Source: Codonopsis lanceolata (taxonomy: Eukaryota; Streptophyta; Magnoliopsida; Asterales; Campanulaceae). Taken from it: DNA of 64,000 bases. A program made the position numbers and the translations under genes. The stretch covers positions 57,051,693-57,115,692 of the forward strand of contig CM028379.1 in NCBI GenBank assembly GCA_013146195.2, in the 5' to 3' direction. The notes under the pieces are model-generated. The model was not told the origin of the DNA. It worked only from the letters and a program-made list of their open reading frames with translations, and did not search any database. Positions within the stretch are counted from its first letter, which is position 1. The number at the start of each line of letters is the position of its first letter. Of this stretch, positions 11,701-22,749 are shown piece by piece.

Positions 11701-12550
11701 CATCTCATAAGGTACAACAAGCAATGCGTGTGGTCTTAGGTTCGAAATCTCCTATGGCTGTTTTTGAGTTTTATTTTCAGAGATGTGTCATTTTGACATT
11801 GTTTACATTTACGATCAATCAGAGTGTTACTTTTAGGCTTGGTGTGTGTCACTTTGAGAACAAAAGTGTGTCACTTTTAGATAATTGTTGCCTTAGGTCT
11901 GATTAAGTTTTACTTAGTTACTTTAAATCAGAGTCTCACTTTTATACATAGAATGTGTCGCTTTTATGTTTTACGTGTGTCGCTTTTGGCAAAAAAAAAT
12001 CACTTTTTATCTTTAAAATTTTATTCATAAGTGTCACGTTTAGTATGTCACTTTTAGGTATTAATTGTGTCACTTTTAGTTTTATTTTCAGAGATATGTC
12101 ATTTTGACATTTTTTACATTTACGATCAATCAGAGTGTTACTTTTAGGCTTGGCGAGTGTCACTTTGAGAACAAAAGTGTGTCACTTTTGGATAATTGTT
12201 GTCTTAGGTCTGATTAAGTTTTACTTAGTTACTTTAAATCAGAGTGTCACTTTTAAACATAGAATGTGTCGCTATTAAGTTTTACGTGTGTCACTTTTGG
12301 CAAAAAAATCACTTTTTATCTTTAAATTTTTATTCATAAGTGTCACGTTTAATATGTCACTTTTAGGTATTAATTTTATCACTTTTAAGCATTAGGTGTG
12401 GTCTGAGGTTCGAAATCTCCTATGGCTGTTTTTGAGTTTTATTTTCAGAGATATGTCATTTTGACATTGTTATATTTACGATCAATCAGAGTGTTATTTT
12501 TAGGCTTGGTGTGTGTCACTTTTAGAACAAAAGTGTGTCACTTTTAGATA
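11700..12550. repeat. Tandem repeat of 310-360-bp units with a TGTCACTTTTA motif
   Basis: The phrase gttttattttcagagat occurs at about 11768, 12078 and 12436, each followed by the same order of motifs (cattttgaca, atcaatcagagtgtta, aggcttgg, gtgtgtcactttta). Units 1 and 3 also share an upstream gttcgaaatctcctatggctg phrase. The short word gtgtcacttttA recurs within each unit. The third unit is cut at 12551 by a Helitron-type end. ORFs here are chance. Confidence 0.8.
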
Positions 12551-12551
12551 A

Positions 12552-12579
12552 CTAGTAAGGTTCACGTGCGTTGCACGTG
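12552..12579 (-). mobile_element. Helitron 3' terminus (minus strand)
   Basis: On the minus strand the sequence has a perfect 7-bp stem with 3-nt loop (CACGTGC-AAC-GCACGTG) then a short AT-rich spacer and CTAG, the hairpin-plus-CTRR end of Helitrons. The host repeat is interrupted exactly between A and T: here it reads gataa then ctag, while the intact unit reads gataattgttg. The other end was not found; it may have been lost to the later gypsy insertion. Confidence 0.7.
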
Positions 12580-12678
12580 GTGTTAATGATTTTGTTAAAA
12601 GTGATTTGTTGGTCCCTTCATTTTTTTGTTGACTTTTAATTATTAGATTTTTGTGTGTTTTAATATTTACAGTTTTTG

Positions 12679-12794
12679 GCCCCTAAGGGGGTGGCCCAGT
12701 AGTAGACATGAGGCTTCACAAGGTGTGAGGTCTCAGGTTCGATCCTTTCCCATGCTCCCCTTAGGAGGAAACAATAAATAAATAAATAAATAAT
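12679..12794 (+). mobile_element. tRNA-derived SINE with intact target duplications
   Basis: A 116-bp body carries an A-box-like TGGCCCAGTAG (12692-12702) and a B box GGTTCGATCC (12736-12745), the internal RNA polymerase III promoter. It ends in an (AATA)n tail. It is bounded by perfect 16-bp direct repeats ATATTTACAGTTTTTG (12663-12678 and 12795-12810). Non-autonomous; mobilised by LINE machinery. It lies to the right of the Helitron end and may sit inside that Helitron. Confidence 0.92.
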
Positions 12795-12810
12795 ATATTT
12801 ACAGTTTTTG

Positions 12811-13235
12811 AGACTTATAAATTATGTTGTTGTGTGTTTAACATTTATGATACTTTGTTTTTCAGTCATTTATAATCTATGCTTTTAGTCATTGTATAGC
12901 AACTTATCCTACACATTTGTCTTTTTTGTTGGTTATTTTTAAATCTCTTTTTTTTTAATATCAAACATGACTTCATTCATTTTTATCAGTTTGTAAATTA
13001 AAACAATTCAAACTTACTATCTTAGATAAGCACATTGTTGTTGGAGACTTTGCTTATGTCGTTTATGGAATTTATGACCCTTTAAAAAAAATTGTGTTGG
13101 AGAATCAAACTCTCAACCCCAAAGTATATAGTTACATTAAAAAATATAAAATTCCACCAAAGTATCTATGAAGTTCCACTTTGCCACACACAACCTAAGT
13201 TTTGCGTCATTTACGTATCATTTTATAATTTTTTT
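12811..13235. other. AT-rich spacer
   Basis: No supported gene; the small plus-strand ORF at 13092-13304 overlaps the gypsy integrase end and is not gene-like. Confidence 0.5.
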
Positions 13236-13803
13236 CTAGTTTACTTGATCAGATTCAGTTCCAACGAAAGGATAGAGATCAGCAACGTTAACATTAAAAG
13301 TTGATGAAACACCATAATTATCCGATAATTCTACTTCATAAGTATTGCCACCAATCTTTTTCAAGATCCTGAACGGACCATCAGCCCTTGGTTTCAACTT
13401 TCCATGACGTCCACGAGGGAATCGCTCCTTCCTCAAAGTAATCCAAACCAAATCTCCCTCCTTGAAAGCTGATTGCTTCCGATGCTTATTTGCAATTCTT
13501 TGGTACTTTCCATTTTGCTTGATAATTTCTTTTCGAACATGCTCATGCATCTTCTTGATGTACTTAGCACGTTCTTCACCGTCACCACTAAAATGTTGAG
13601 TGGTAGGAAGGGGAGCTAAATCCAATGGAGTAATTGGATTATGACCATACACAACTTCAAATGGGCTCCTACCAGTAGTTTGGCTAGAAGATTGATTATA
13701 CACAAACTCTGTTTGAGCCAATATTGCATCCCATTGACGTGCATTTTTGCCAATCATACTTCGTAAAAGATTTCCCAAGCTCCTGTTCACAGACTCTGTT
13801 TGT
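13236..13803 (-). pseudogene. Gypsy integrase, C-terminal part (minus strand), split by CACTA copy 1
   Basis: The minus-strand frame begins with an NRSLGNLLRSM stretch and contains the WDAILAQTEFVYN and SPFEVVYGHNP signatures of the gypsy integrase core end. These are followed by the C-terminal GDLVWITLRKERFP and GKLKPRADGPFRI region. The frame ends at a stop at 13236. Its N-terminal side is cut at 13803 by a CACTA terminus. The matching N-terminal part is not across this CACTA but at 52005-52606, beyond CACTA copy 2. Integrase would join the element cDNA to host DNA; this piece is non-functional. Confidence 0.9.
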
Positions 13804-14170
13804 CACTACAACCAAAATGACTTTTTACAACGTTTTAAAAATGTTGTAAAAGAGTATTTGCAACGTTTTCTGAAACGTTGTAATAGGTCATTTAATTTTA
13901 CAACGTTTTTGAAAACGTTGCAAAAAACGTTGTTTTTGGCCTCCCACAATCCCTTGAATACTGTTTAACAACATTTTTAAAACGTTGTAAAAAACATATA
14001 ACAACGTTTTTTTGAAAACATTGCAATAAATATAAGACAATGTTTTAGTTAGAAACGTTGTAAAAGTGATACTACAACGTTTTATAAAAAACGTTGTAAA
14101 AAGTGATTTTACAACGTTTAACAAAAACGTTGCAGAAAAGTTTAGACAACGTTTAAAAAACGTTGTGAAT
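13804..14170. repeat. Left subterminal repeat array of CACTA copy 1
   Basis: About a dozen copies of ACAACGTTT or its complement AAACGTTGT in both orientations, many as inverted pairs around AT-rich spacers. Such arrays are the binding sites of the element-encoded TNPA-type protein in En/Spm relatives. Confidence 0.85.
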
Positions 14171-14779
14171 GCTATTTTTTTTATTAAAAAAAATTAATCC
14201 TGGTTCAATAGATGATGTTCTGCTCCCACACCTACACTAGCCAATCGCATTTCAGCACTATCCCAAAATTATACATACTTGATCATACACCCTATAGGAT
14301 ATGAATATGAAGCGATGAACCAAAATCATAAATCCTCATAATCCTGAGGTGCACGAAATCTGGAGCCTCTTGAAATATTATAAATAACAATAACATATTT
14401 ATTTTCTAAGGATAACAAGGAAATCTCATATTGAAGTTTCGAATACTCAAACAAAAAGGGTTTTGCGAGTGATACAAACTCAAACCTTGGTACTTTCAAG
14501 TCATAGTTCAATCTTATCAAAGACATGAGAGAGAAAGACAAGCTAATGAAATATATAAGTGGATACCAATACCAAAATGGCTAAAAACAGCAAGGCCAAC
14601 AACAACTGCAATAATTTTATCATGCTTCGTCTTGGAAAGCAACTTTATCGTCACATTCCTTCCACCAAAGATCCGAGTTCCAAAGGTCAAAATAGCTCCT
14701 ATCTTGCTCATTGTGTCTTCATGCATGCTTATCAAGAATTATTTTCTTCGATTGCCGTCTGAAAAAGATTACTCACATG

Positions 14780-15307
14780 AGTTCAACATAACTAAGAAAG
14801 TAGCAAGAATCTCCTTGATCAGACCTTTGGTTTTATCCGCCACCCAAGAATTTATATTTGTAACAACTTCAATTCCTTAGCCTTGGAAAGAAAGAAGTTA
14901 GTTTTGTGTCTCATTTTTTATTAGTTTTGTGTCTCATTTCTTATTTATATTTTTTTGTAATGTAAATGTATGCTTTCTAGATTGTAGAATAACAAATTTT
15001 CAGACAGAGATGATTACCTTATTTTGAAACTCAGCAGCTTTGGTGTCGTAGACACTGCTCTTAAGCTATTTGTATAAGGGTTTCAATTCGTAACACTGAT
15101 CCACCCAAACTCCATTGCCAAACGATAGTTCTGGCTCTTCCTTGACATGAAATCCCTTATATTTCTACTACTTGCAGCTACAATTGTAAGATGATGCAAC
15201 ACTCATAATACTCAAAGACTTCAAGTTGAGATCTTTCATTGCATATAGGTGGTTGCCTTTGGATCCAATAAATAGCAAAATTTGTGATAAAGTCTCGCCT
15301 TTTGCTC
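14780..15307 (-). pseudogene. Captured serpin fragment (two exons, intron kept), copy 1
   Basis: On the minus strand an exon from 15307 (after a tttgttttcag acceptor) reads GAKGETLSQILLFIGSKG. Further on it reads PELSFGNGVWVDQCYELKP and ends KAAEFQNK at 15018 before a GT donor. A second exon near 14885-14780 reads INSWVADKTKGLIKEIL. These are the N-terminal third of plant serpins (protease inhibitors); the reactive-centre loop is absent. Stops around 15150 and a TAG where copy 2 has GAG make it non-coding here. A 5-bp insertion after the second acceptor also shifts the frame relative to copy 2. The retained intron shows capture from genomic DNA. Confidence 0.82.
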
Positions 15308-15766
15308 CTGAAAACAAATAAAGAACAGAACAATGGACAATTAAAGAATAGAACAGAGCACAATTAAAGAGTTGCATTACCGTGACAATTAACGAGCTGC
15401 ATTACTATGACATGAAACCTGAGGTGGTACTGCTACGTAACTTAACTGGTATTTGTATTCTGCAAGTTTGACAGAGGAGGAGGAAAATGCTCCAACACTG
15501 TTACTCATCACGGCCAAGATTTGCCAAGTTACTGAATTGTTAATTGTTAGGCGACATACCTATTTATTTAATCGTATATATACTAGGTCAAGATTAATCA
15601 TAAGCAGCCGGCTCAATACCATTGCCGGTAAGAGAAGAGAGAGAGAGAGATAGCTCAAAAGAAGAACCTACCTTCGGAACCCTATTTTCTCTGGGAATTC
15701 TCTCCCGAGCAATTACTTACTGTAATCTGACAATTAGGGTTTCTACAGCAAAGCTCTCACCTCAAC

Positions 15767-16519
15767 ATGAACAAGTTAGGTAGGGGGCACCATGAAAAAG
15801 TGCAGCAGTTTATGACCATCACTGGCGCAAGTGAAAAAGTTGCTCTTCAGGCGTTGAAGGCCAGTGATTGGCATCTTGAAGAAGCATTTGATGTATTCTA
15901 CAGCCAGCCCCAGGTTAAATCCTTTACTGATACAAGACATCTGGAGGAACTTTACAACAGATACAAAGATCCATATGCAGATATGATTTTGGCTGATGGT
16001 ATCAGTCTTCTCTGCAATGACCTTAAGGTGGACCCTCAAGATATTGTCATGTTGGTTGTTTCGTGGCACCTGAAGGCTGCCACCATGTGTGAATTTTCCA
16101 AGCAGGAATTTGTTGGTGGCTTGCAATCTCTTGGGATAGATTCCCTAGAGAAGTTCCGGGAACGATTAGCATTTATGCGCTCTGAGCTGAAGGATGAAGA
16201 AAAGTTCAAGGAGATCTATAATTTTGCTTTTGGCTGGGCAAAGGAGAAGGGTCAGAAGTTACTGGCATTGGATACGGCAATTGGTATGTGGCAGTTGCTC
16301 TTTGCAGAAAGGCAGTGGCCACTGGTTGATCATTGGTGCCAATTCTTACAGACACGTCATAATAAAGCCATTTCTCGGGACACCTGGTCTCAACTCCTGG
16401 AATTTGCAAGGACTGTGGATCCTGCACTTTCAAACTATGATGCTGAAGGTGCTTGGCCTTATCTAATTGACGAGTTTACGGAATACCTAGTTGAGAATGC
16501 CATAATTCAAAAGGGTTAG
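15767..16519 (+). CDS. DCN1-like protein (cullin neddylation factor), intronless copy in CACTA 1
   Basis: The 250-aa protein is the full length of plant DCN1-like proteins. Residues about 8-45 form a UBA-like ubiquitin-binding domain (KVQQFMTITGASEKVALQAL). Residues about 60-245 form the PONY domain (YKDPYADMILADGISLLCND; FAFGWAKEKGQKLLALDTAI; AEGAWPYLIDEFTEYL). DCN1 proteins bind cullins and the NEDD8-charged E2 and promote cullin neddylation, activating SCF-type ubiquitin ligases. Plant DCN1 genes normally have several introns; this copy has none, suggesting capture of a retrocopy or cDNA. No clear poly-A tail is left. The start is the first ATG after a GAGA-rich leader at 15640-15766. Whether it is transcribed is unknown. 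Copy 2 is frameshifted. Confidence 0.9.
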   Translation: MNKLGRGHHEKVQQFMTITGASEKVALQALKASDWHLEEAFDVFYSQPQVKSFTDTRHLEELYNRYKDPYADMILADGISLLCNDLKVDPQDIVMLVVSWHLKAATMCEFSKQEFVGGLQSLGIDSLEKFRERLAFMRSELKDEEKFKEIYNFAFGWAKEKGQKLLALDTAIGMWQLLFAERQWPLVDHWCQFLQTRHNKAISRDTWSQLLEFARTVDPALSNYDAEGAWPYLIDEFTEYLVENAIIQKG

Positions 16520-16977
16520 TTGAAAGATTGGAGCAGGAAATGCTGATGACTTGAAGGGAGGGAGGGACTATGACATTGCAAGGAGCCTTGTTTGGCAGGT
16601 GCCACAATTTCCCAATTTATGTTAAGAGGATGTTAGTCCCATATATAAATTATGTCTGAGCCTTGGAAGTAATTCTGTAATTGGAGAGCATTGTTATGGA
16701 TATTTTCCTTCCAGTTTCTTATAAGGAACACGACTGGCCCCATTTTTGTAAATTTTATTCCACATCTCAACAAAGTTTCTTTATCTTAAATATAAAGAGT
16801 AAATTGAGTTGATGTCCCTTAACTATTGAACACTCAGATTCACCTTGCATAAGTTCATTCCAATTAACACAATGTGATGAAAATTAAGTGAGCAATTGAG
16901 ACTAAAATCAATACAACACAGTATAAAAAAGACACGGATACCAGAAATATGTCACAATAGAAGGCATTACCACCAAC

Positions 16978-17247
16978 CTTTGATATCACAGCTTCAAGCT
17001 CTGTAAAAACTGTCTTTAGTTAATGCATGTTATACCTACACGAATCTAGGAGCATTTTCTTCCAGGTCCGTTTTAATAGAGTCCTTACCATTTAATTTTC
17101 AAAATGGAAAAATCATTAAAATATTAAACATGACAGAAAACATAGATTCACAATAACATATATTACGTACCATCATGTGGGGGTAGGAGATGAGCTCGTT
17201 AAGGCACTTGGCGATGATATGAGCATTCTCTACAATAGCTTCTTGTC
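16978..17247 (-). pseudogene. Captured exons of an unrecognised gene, copy 1
   Basis: Two minus-strand stretches look like exons. 17247-17171 follows a tgcctgcag acceptor, reads QEAIVENAHIIAKCLNELIS and ends before gtacgt. 17009-16978 follows an acag acceptor, reads FTELEAVISK and ends before gttggt. I do not recognise the parent gene. The same exons occur in CACTA copy 2 (about 45240-45510). Immediately right, about 90 bp (from about 17250) is repeated imperfectly at about 17345. Confidence 0.45.
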
Positions 17248-18710
17248 CTGCAGGCATCACAGTTCAGCATCAGAAACTAAAGAAAACTTATGCATTTTAT
17301 GTGTGTGCGTGCAGGTGCATTCTGTACAACAACTTCTTGTCCAGCAGGCATCACAGTTCAGCATTAGAAGCTAAAGAAAACTTCTGCATTTTGTGTGTGT
17401 GCGTGCGGGTGATTGAGGTGAAGCGTGTTATGACATTGGCCACATTAGAGCTTATTAGTCAGAAAATGCACTGATTCTTCAATCTTTGCTTGAGTATAAT
17501 AGGCCTTAAGCACTGATTCTTCAATCTTTGCTTTATCTCCTTCGTTGATTCAGCTGAGAACCTTCAATTTAAGGGAGAAGAGTCAGGTTATTGCGCTCTC
17601 ACAGCTTTCCCTAGCTTTCAATCCTTAGATGATAGGCGGGAAGGGATACATGACCGTTAATCTACTCCTAGGTAATCTGTTCCCAGGTGCCAACCAAGAA
17701 AGAAAGAAAGAAGGGAAGGCCTTAATCTAATGAATCATTCTTTCCTTATCTCGTTAGGAAGATCTAACGAGTACCTTCGGGATGGGTAGCAGCCAATCCG
17801 CATTCTCATATTGAAATATATACAGAAGACATGCATTCTTTGTGGCTTAGGTGGCAATTAAAGAACTCAATTTGGTCAGTGTGCTCTTGGTACAGGATTG
17901 GCAAGATTAATGACTTTCTTAGTTTTTAGTGAGAGGTTCTCGCTTATAGAAAGAAATATTAACTCTTTGAGGTGACTAGAATAAGATTTTCGGCTTATCT
18001 TCACCACCTTAATTACGTAATAAAGGCGGCATACCCTCCCTAGCTAGCTTTCACCAATCCCAGTAAAGTGGATATATAATATCAATTCTGGATGGCATCA
18101 CAGAGTTATTATAGGAAGCACCAAAGTTCAAACTTAGGATTGTACAAATTATAGCTACACACAAAAAGAACTGTGCTATTATTACTACTGCCACATTTAT
18201 TCTGCTGCTAGAGTCATAGAGCCTTAAGATCAATCAATCTCTAGATCGGATTTTCTCAACCAATATACATATGTACACCAAAATATAGCAAAAATAAGTT
18301 GACAAGTACAATAAAAGTTCAATACAAAATTAATGAACAGGCCAAAGGACTTGCAAAACATACAGCCCCATTCAAACAATGTTGTCAGAACTCAGAAGAG
18401 CATGCTGCTTCTTATCATGTTCTGAACTTCTCTTGAAAGTGAGTGCATACTGGCTACTATACAACAAATGTTTACAAAAAAAAGTAACTACGTACTAACA
18501 AAAAGTTCATCTTTATATTAAGTTCACACCATTATTGCAAATTCAGAATATAAAAATAGAACACAGTTTCAAGAAAATCTGTAACAAACGAGCTCTTAGT
18601 CTTTACAAGATGGTTATTAAAAAATCATATATCAATATGAAAGGGAGATTCTTCAACAAGACAGAGCCAAGCCTCATCATCTGTTTAAAAATGGTGATAT
18701 TGTACTTCAC

Positions 18711-18812
18711 CTGAACGACGCAAAGAGCTCTTGCGGCAAAGGTAAACACCCTCACAGTCCAAACCAATCACAAACTTTTTATCTGGCAAAGGCTCCAAGA
18801 ACTCGGATGCTC
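18711..18812 (-). pseudogene. Captured exon of a 3'-5' exonuclease domain protein, copy 1
   Basis: The minus strand reads SEFLEPLPDKKFVIGLDCEG then VYLCRKSSLRRS and ends before a gtgaag donor. FVIGLDCEGV is the ExoI motif (D-x-E) of DEDD-type 3'-5' exonucleases, as in plant KH-domain/exonuclease proteins. Only one exon is present, without the later catalytic motifs, so it is a fragment. An equivalent exon lies at 46975-47076. Confidence 0.65.
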
Positions 18813-20447
18813 ATCATTATTTAAGGGTCCCCTGCCTGCAGCATACAGATATAGACCCCTAATAATCAATTGGGAACTTATCCAGTTTTATATAACTTGC
18901 TTGGGAAACTAGGGAATGAATCCTATAACAACAGACAGAGTATTGTGGATATCATTTGGGATATCTCAAAAACTTGAGTTAAACCTTAAGCGAATTTCTT
19001 GAAATCAAAGTTTTTGCATCTATGAAATAGTGGAAAAAATAAAATGAGGATATCATTTGGGATATCTCAAAAACTTGATTTCAGAAATTTTCGGTCAGCA
19101 AACAAATTATACACATATCCTGCTTCATGATACAAACTTAATTGAGCTAAAACTTTTAAAAAACCTTAATTAAGTTTTCTTATTATTCTTTATTGGTATC
19201 TAAGATTATTCATGTCATGTGGAAACTGATTTAATGTTGCTAAATACCTTGTTAATTAGTTGATACGCCACCAAATACACTGTCAGTTGTTAGTTGATCG
19301 TTCATCCTATTCAACCTTACCTCTATTATCCTATGACAGTAAAAGCATTGAATCGTATGAGACTCGTGAAGCAAACAGTAGCCTAATCCCTTTTTATTAT
19401 TTCAATAAGACTCCTATACACTATGACAATTACAAAACTTGTCAAAACAGCATCATTCAGAAATTATAGCTAGGCGCATTTGGTTTTGACTAGCTAAAGT
19501 ACTACTTGATGGTGCTATTTGGTGTTTGCATAAAGTACTACTGAATGATGATTAGCTATATGTTGCATGTTGAATTGATTAGCTTGAATACCGAGATGAA
19601 GGTCTAGTAAATGGATTACAACAAGATATTCTTGGAAGAAGAACAGAGAGAAAAAAGGATGAGAAGAAAGTAAAATTATTAGCTTGAATACAGATACTCG
19701 TACGCTGAACTAAGCTTCCTTATGTTTTGGTTTGCACTAAAATCTTGGTCTCCTCTTGTTCTCATTACATTTACTCCTACGGTGTATGATATTGTTGTTG
19801 TCATAATACCTTTCAAGTGAAAAGCTTGCATATTTGTGATTTTTGGCATTTCTTGTTATCCAATTCTTTTGAATATGTACTATTTTGAATGACATGTACA
19901 TGCCAATTTGTTTAGCCTCTTTCATGACAATTGCATATTAAAGATCTAGGTTTCAGTTTTACCAATCTAGGTTGTAACTCTACTCTTCACAAACTACGCT
20001 AGATTGAGTTTTGAATATAAGGAGTAAACTGGACATTTGGAGCATTTGGCAGAGTTGTGGGCTAATTATAATTTAGTCCTACTTCATCGGTAATTTTAGT
20101 TTGAATTGTATCATCATTGATCTTCCTAGGTTTGGAGGAAACGAAGAAAAATCTGAGCAGGGTCCAAGTGATACGCCTTTGTTTTGCTAAGGGTAATTTT
20201 TTTTAATTGTTTTTTTACTGTGAGCGAGTCCATGAAACTATGTAGTATTGTTCAACTCTGCAATAGAAGGACTCACGATGTCGAAGGCTTTCTTTTAAGG
20301 AGTGGATAATGATTTTAATGATTTTTCATACTTTTATCCAATAATATGTAACTGAGTTAAACAAATTACTCGAAATTACCCAATATTGGTTATGTTTGCT
20401 ACATGGAGATTTTCTTATCCCTATTTGATGTCTGAAATTCTTTCGAG

Positions 20448-20568
20448 GTGTTACTGGTAGCTGATGATACATTTAGAGTAGTAGCGAGTGATCAATTAGA
20501 AATTTGGGCCGAAAGAACTGGCTGTGAAATTGTTGCTATTGAAACAGATAAGGCCAAACCATCATCAG
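20448..20568 (+). pseudogene. Captured exon of cpFtsY (chloroplast SRP receptor), copy 1
   Basis: Reads [20 protein letters not shown] then [20 protein letters not shown] and stops at a GT donor (20569). It matches the GTPase G-domain segment [21 protein letters not shown] of chloroplast FtsY, which docks the SRP-LHCP complex at thylakoids. A possible upstream exon piece (GLEETKKNLSRVQ) lies at about 20133-20172. Substitutions at conserved positions (AAGDTFRAAA read as [10 protein letters not shown]) suggest loss of constraint. Fragment only; copy 2 at 48657-48776. Confidence 0.78.
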
Positions 20569-21223
20569 GTAGACAACTAAACTAGAAGTGCTAATGATTT
20601 GTGTGTGTGTGAGTGGTTCTGCATGTCTTTTCTCTACATTTTAGGTCTATACTGATTTGTAGTAATAACTAATTAACTTGTCATCTTGAAGTTCTTTTCC
20701 GTCTTATACATAGCTGATTGTCAAATATCGTTTCAAAAAATGGGCAAATCGACTTTGAAAAGTCAAAATGCAACTTCTTTTGGGACAGAGGGAGTAAGAA
20801 GTAAGCCCAAAGCTAACAGTTAGACAACAAGAAGCATGAGCCCACATAAATGCAGCTTTATCCTCACCGTGAAACTCAATCAGTTATTAAGAAATCAAAA
20901 CAAGCAACCAACAAGCGAAATTTAGTCATGGGAGAAGATTCTTGAGATTGTTCATTTGGTGTTTTCAAACTAGTTTATATCAGATTTATTACAAGTATGG
21001 ACAGCTGCAATTTATTATGCTCTAATTTCTTAAATTTCTAATGGGTCAATAGATATAATGGCATTCTATTACTCGTTAAAATGTTTCAAAATGATCAGAA
21101 GTATCAACTTCATTATTGTAATGTCTGTGACATAGGAGATTGCAGTATCTCCTGCTTAACAGTTTATGCAAGAATCATTGTTCATATAAGAATTAGAAAG
21201 CCAACCACAATTAAATCTCTAAC

Positions 21224-21661
21224 CTGAAGAGAATAGAGTCCAGATTCTAGCTTTCTATTGTACTTTTCATCTTCATCCATCTACCATAACCATGATGAGC
21301 ATCATATATATGTTACAGTAAAATACAGTAATGGTTGCAAAAGAATATTCAACAATGAAACCTCTAAGTCGTCAAGTTCAAGCTCGTCGAGCCGTTCAGT
21401 CTTTGTATTTACTCTATTTGAATATCTGTAATAGAAAAGAAGAAAACATTAGGATACAAGCCTCAAGGGAGTACAAGGTACTCTTTCATTTCAATAATGA
21501 AAGGGACAGTGCTACTTTATCAAACATACTCCCAAGCAACGAGCAAGGAAACAGAAGCAATCACCTCATATAGAGCTCCATGAGCTTGTCTATCTTTTCG
21601 TACTCATTTTCCACAAACTTTCTCAACAATCTTTCCCTTCTTGAACCCCTTAAGATTCCAC
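21224..21661 (-). pseudogene. Captured exons of a beta-catenin-like protein 1 homologue, copy 1
   Basis: The minus-strand exon 21661-21565 reads LRGSRRERLLRKFVENEYEK then IDKLMELYM, bounded by AG and GT. The next exon (about 21280-21224) reads MDEDEKYNRKLESGLYSLQ followed by GT. Both match consecutive parts of plant CTNNBL1-like proteins, armadillo-fold components linked to the spliceosomal Prp19 complex. The rest of the gene is absent. The order and the intron between them show capture of genomic DNA. Copy 2 at about 49429-49866. Confidence 0.72.
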
Positions 21662-22749
21662 CTGTTGCACAAAATCATGTGAGATTAGCCCATGTCAGAC
21701 CTAAAAGCAAGTGATATATATTCCCTATGTCAGACCTGAATAGGGGATAAGGATGCATATAGCTGACCCATTTAGTTGGGTCATTACTTTATTATGATCG
21801 AGTGATATTATTCAAAAGAAATAAATGCCACTAAAATGTAAAACAGTAACCGCTAGCCCTGATTCGTCATGATGCAACAAAGAATAGATTAAATGTAAAA
21901 CTGGATGACAGATTTTGGCAGTCAAACAAGCCAATATTCCTGGAAGATATTGAGTTTTTCCAGGTGAAATCCTGGTAGCAAAGACACATATTCGAGTCCC
22001 CAATAAAAGTTAGGGTAAACTTGTGGTTTAGTCATGGTGCAGCCGTGTAGATGACCCCATTGTGGTTCAATTAATGAACTCACATTATTATGACACACTT
22101 AACTCTACCGATAGTCCTTGCCTTGGAAAGTATAATTAAGCGACAAGATGCACCGATTTGTTACCATTTAGGGCTTCACTTGGCATAGTTACATTATAGC
22201 CACCAGATTTATATCTTTTTACAATATTTATACTCCAACAGTTGAAAATTTAGATGAAAAGGATCATGGCTTATACCATTTGATATAAGTATGCATATCA
22301 GTCGAAAAGGGCGACATGTATCAATCTAATTTTCCTTTCTGGTATACATAAAAAAGGAAAACTACCATAAATTCTACCTGTCAAAACTTTCATTTATCAT
22401 CTACTTTTCCAGTTTTAGTACTGTAGTTAAAATCCAAAACGCTTAAATACTAGTAGACGCTAAAATCCAAAATGCTCAAGCATAACAAGGATTTGAACAA
22501 TTTCCTCCTTCGATCTATACTATATTTCCACTAGATTCAACTATAACTATCTATTTCTAAATCCCAATGTACTTCATATCTTTCGTTGTTTCTTGTTGTT
22601 GGTTTCATTAAGAAGATAAACTAAAACTATCTTAAAACAAAACAAAAGGCATTGAAAACAAATCCCAATACTGATTTTCACTACAAAACATGAATACTTT
22701 CTTTACATTTCTAAACTATTGATGGTACTGAACTTCCTTCTAGCTAAGA

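Noticed and set aside
11514..12163. ORFs across the TCACTTTTA repeat
   Set aside because: Repeat-derived, with no homology or codon structure.
12692..12745. A tRNA gene
   Set aside because: A and B boxes are present but there is no cloverleaf; the tail and 16-bp duplications make it a SINE.
13804..14170. CRISPR-like array
   Set aside because: The repeats are short, irregular and in both orientations at transposon ends in a plant genome; they are CACTA subterminal motifs.
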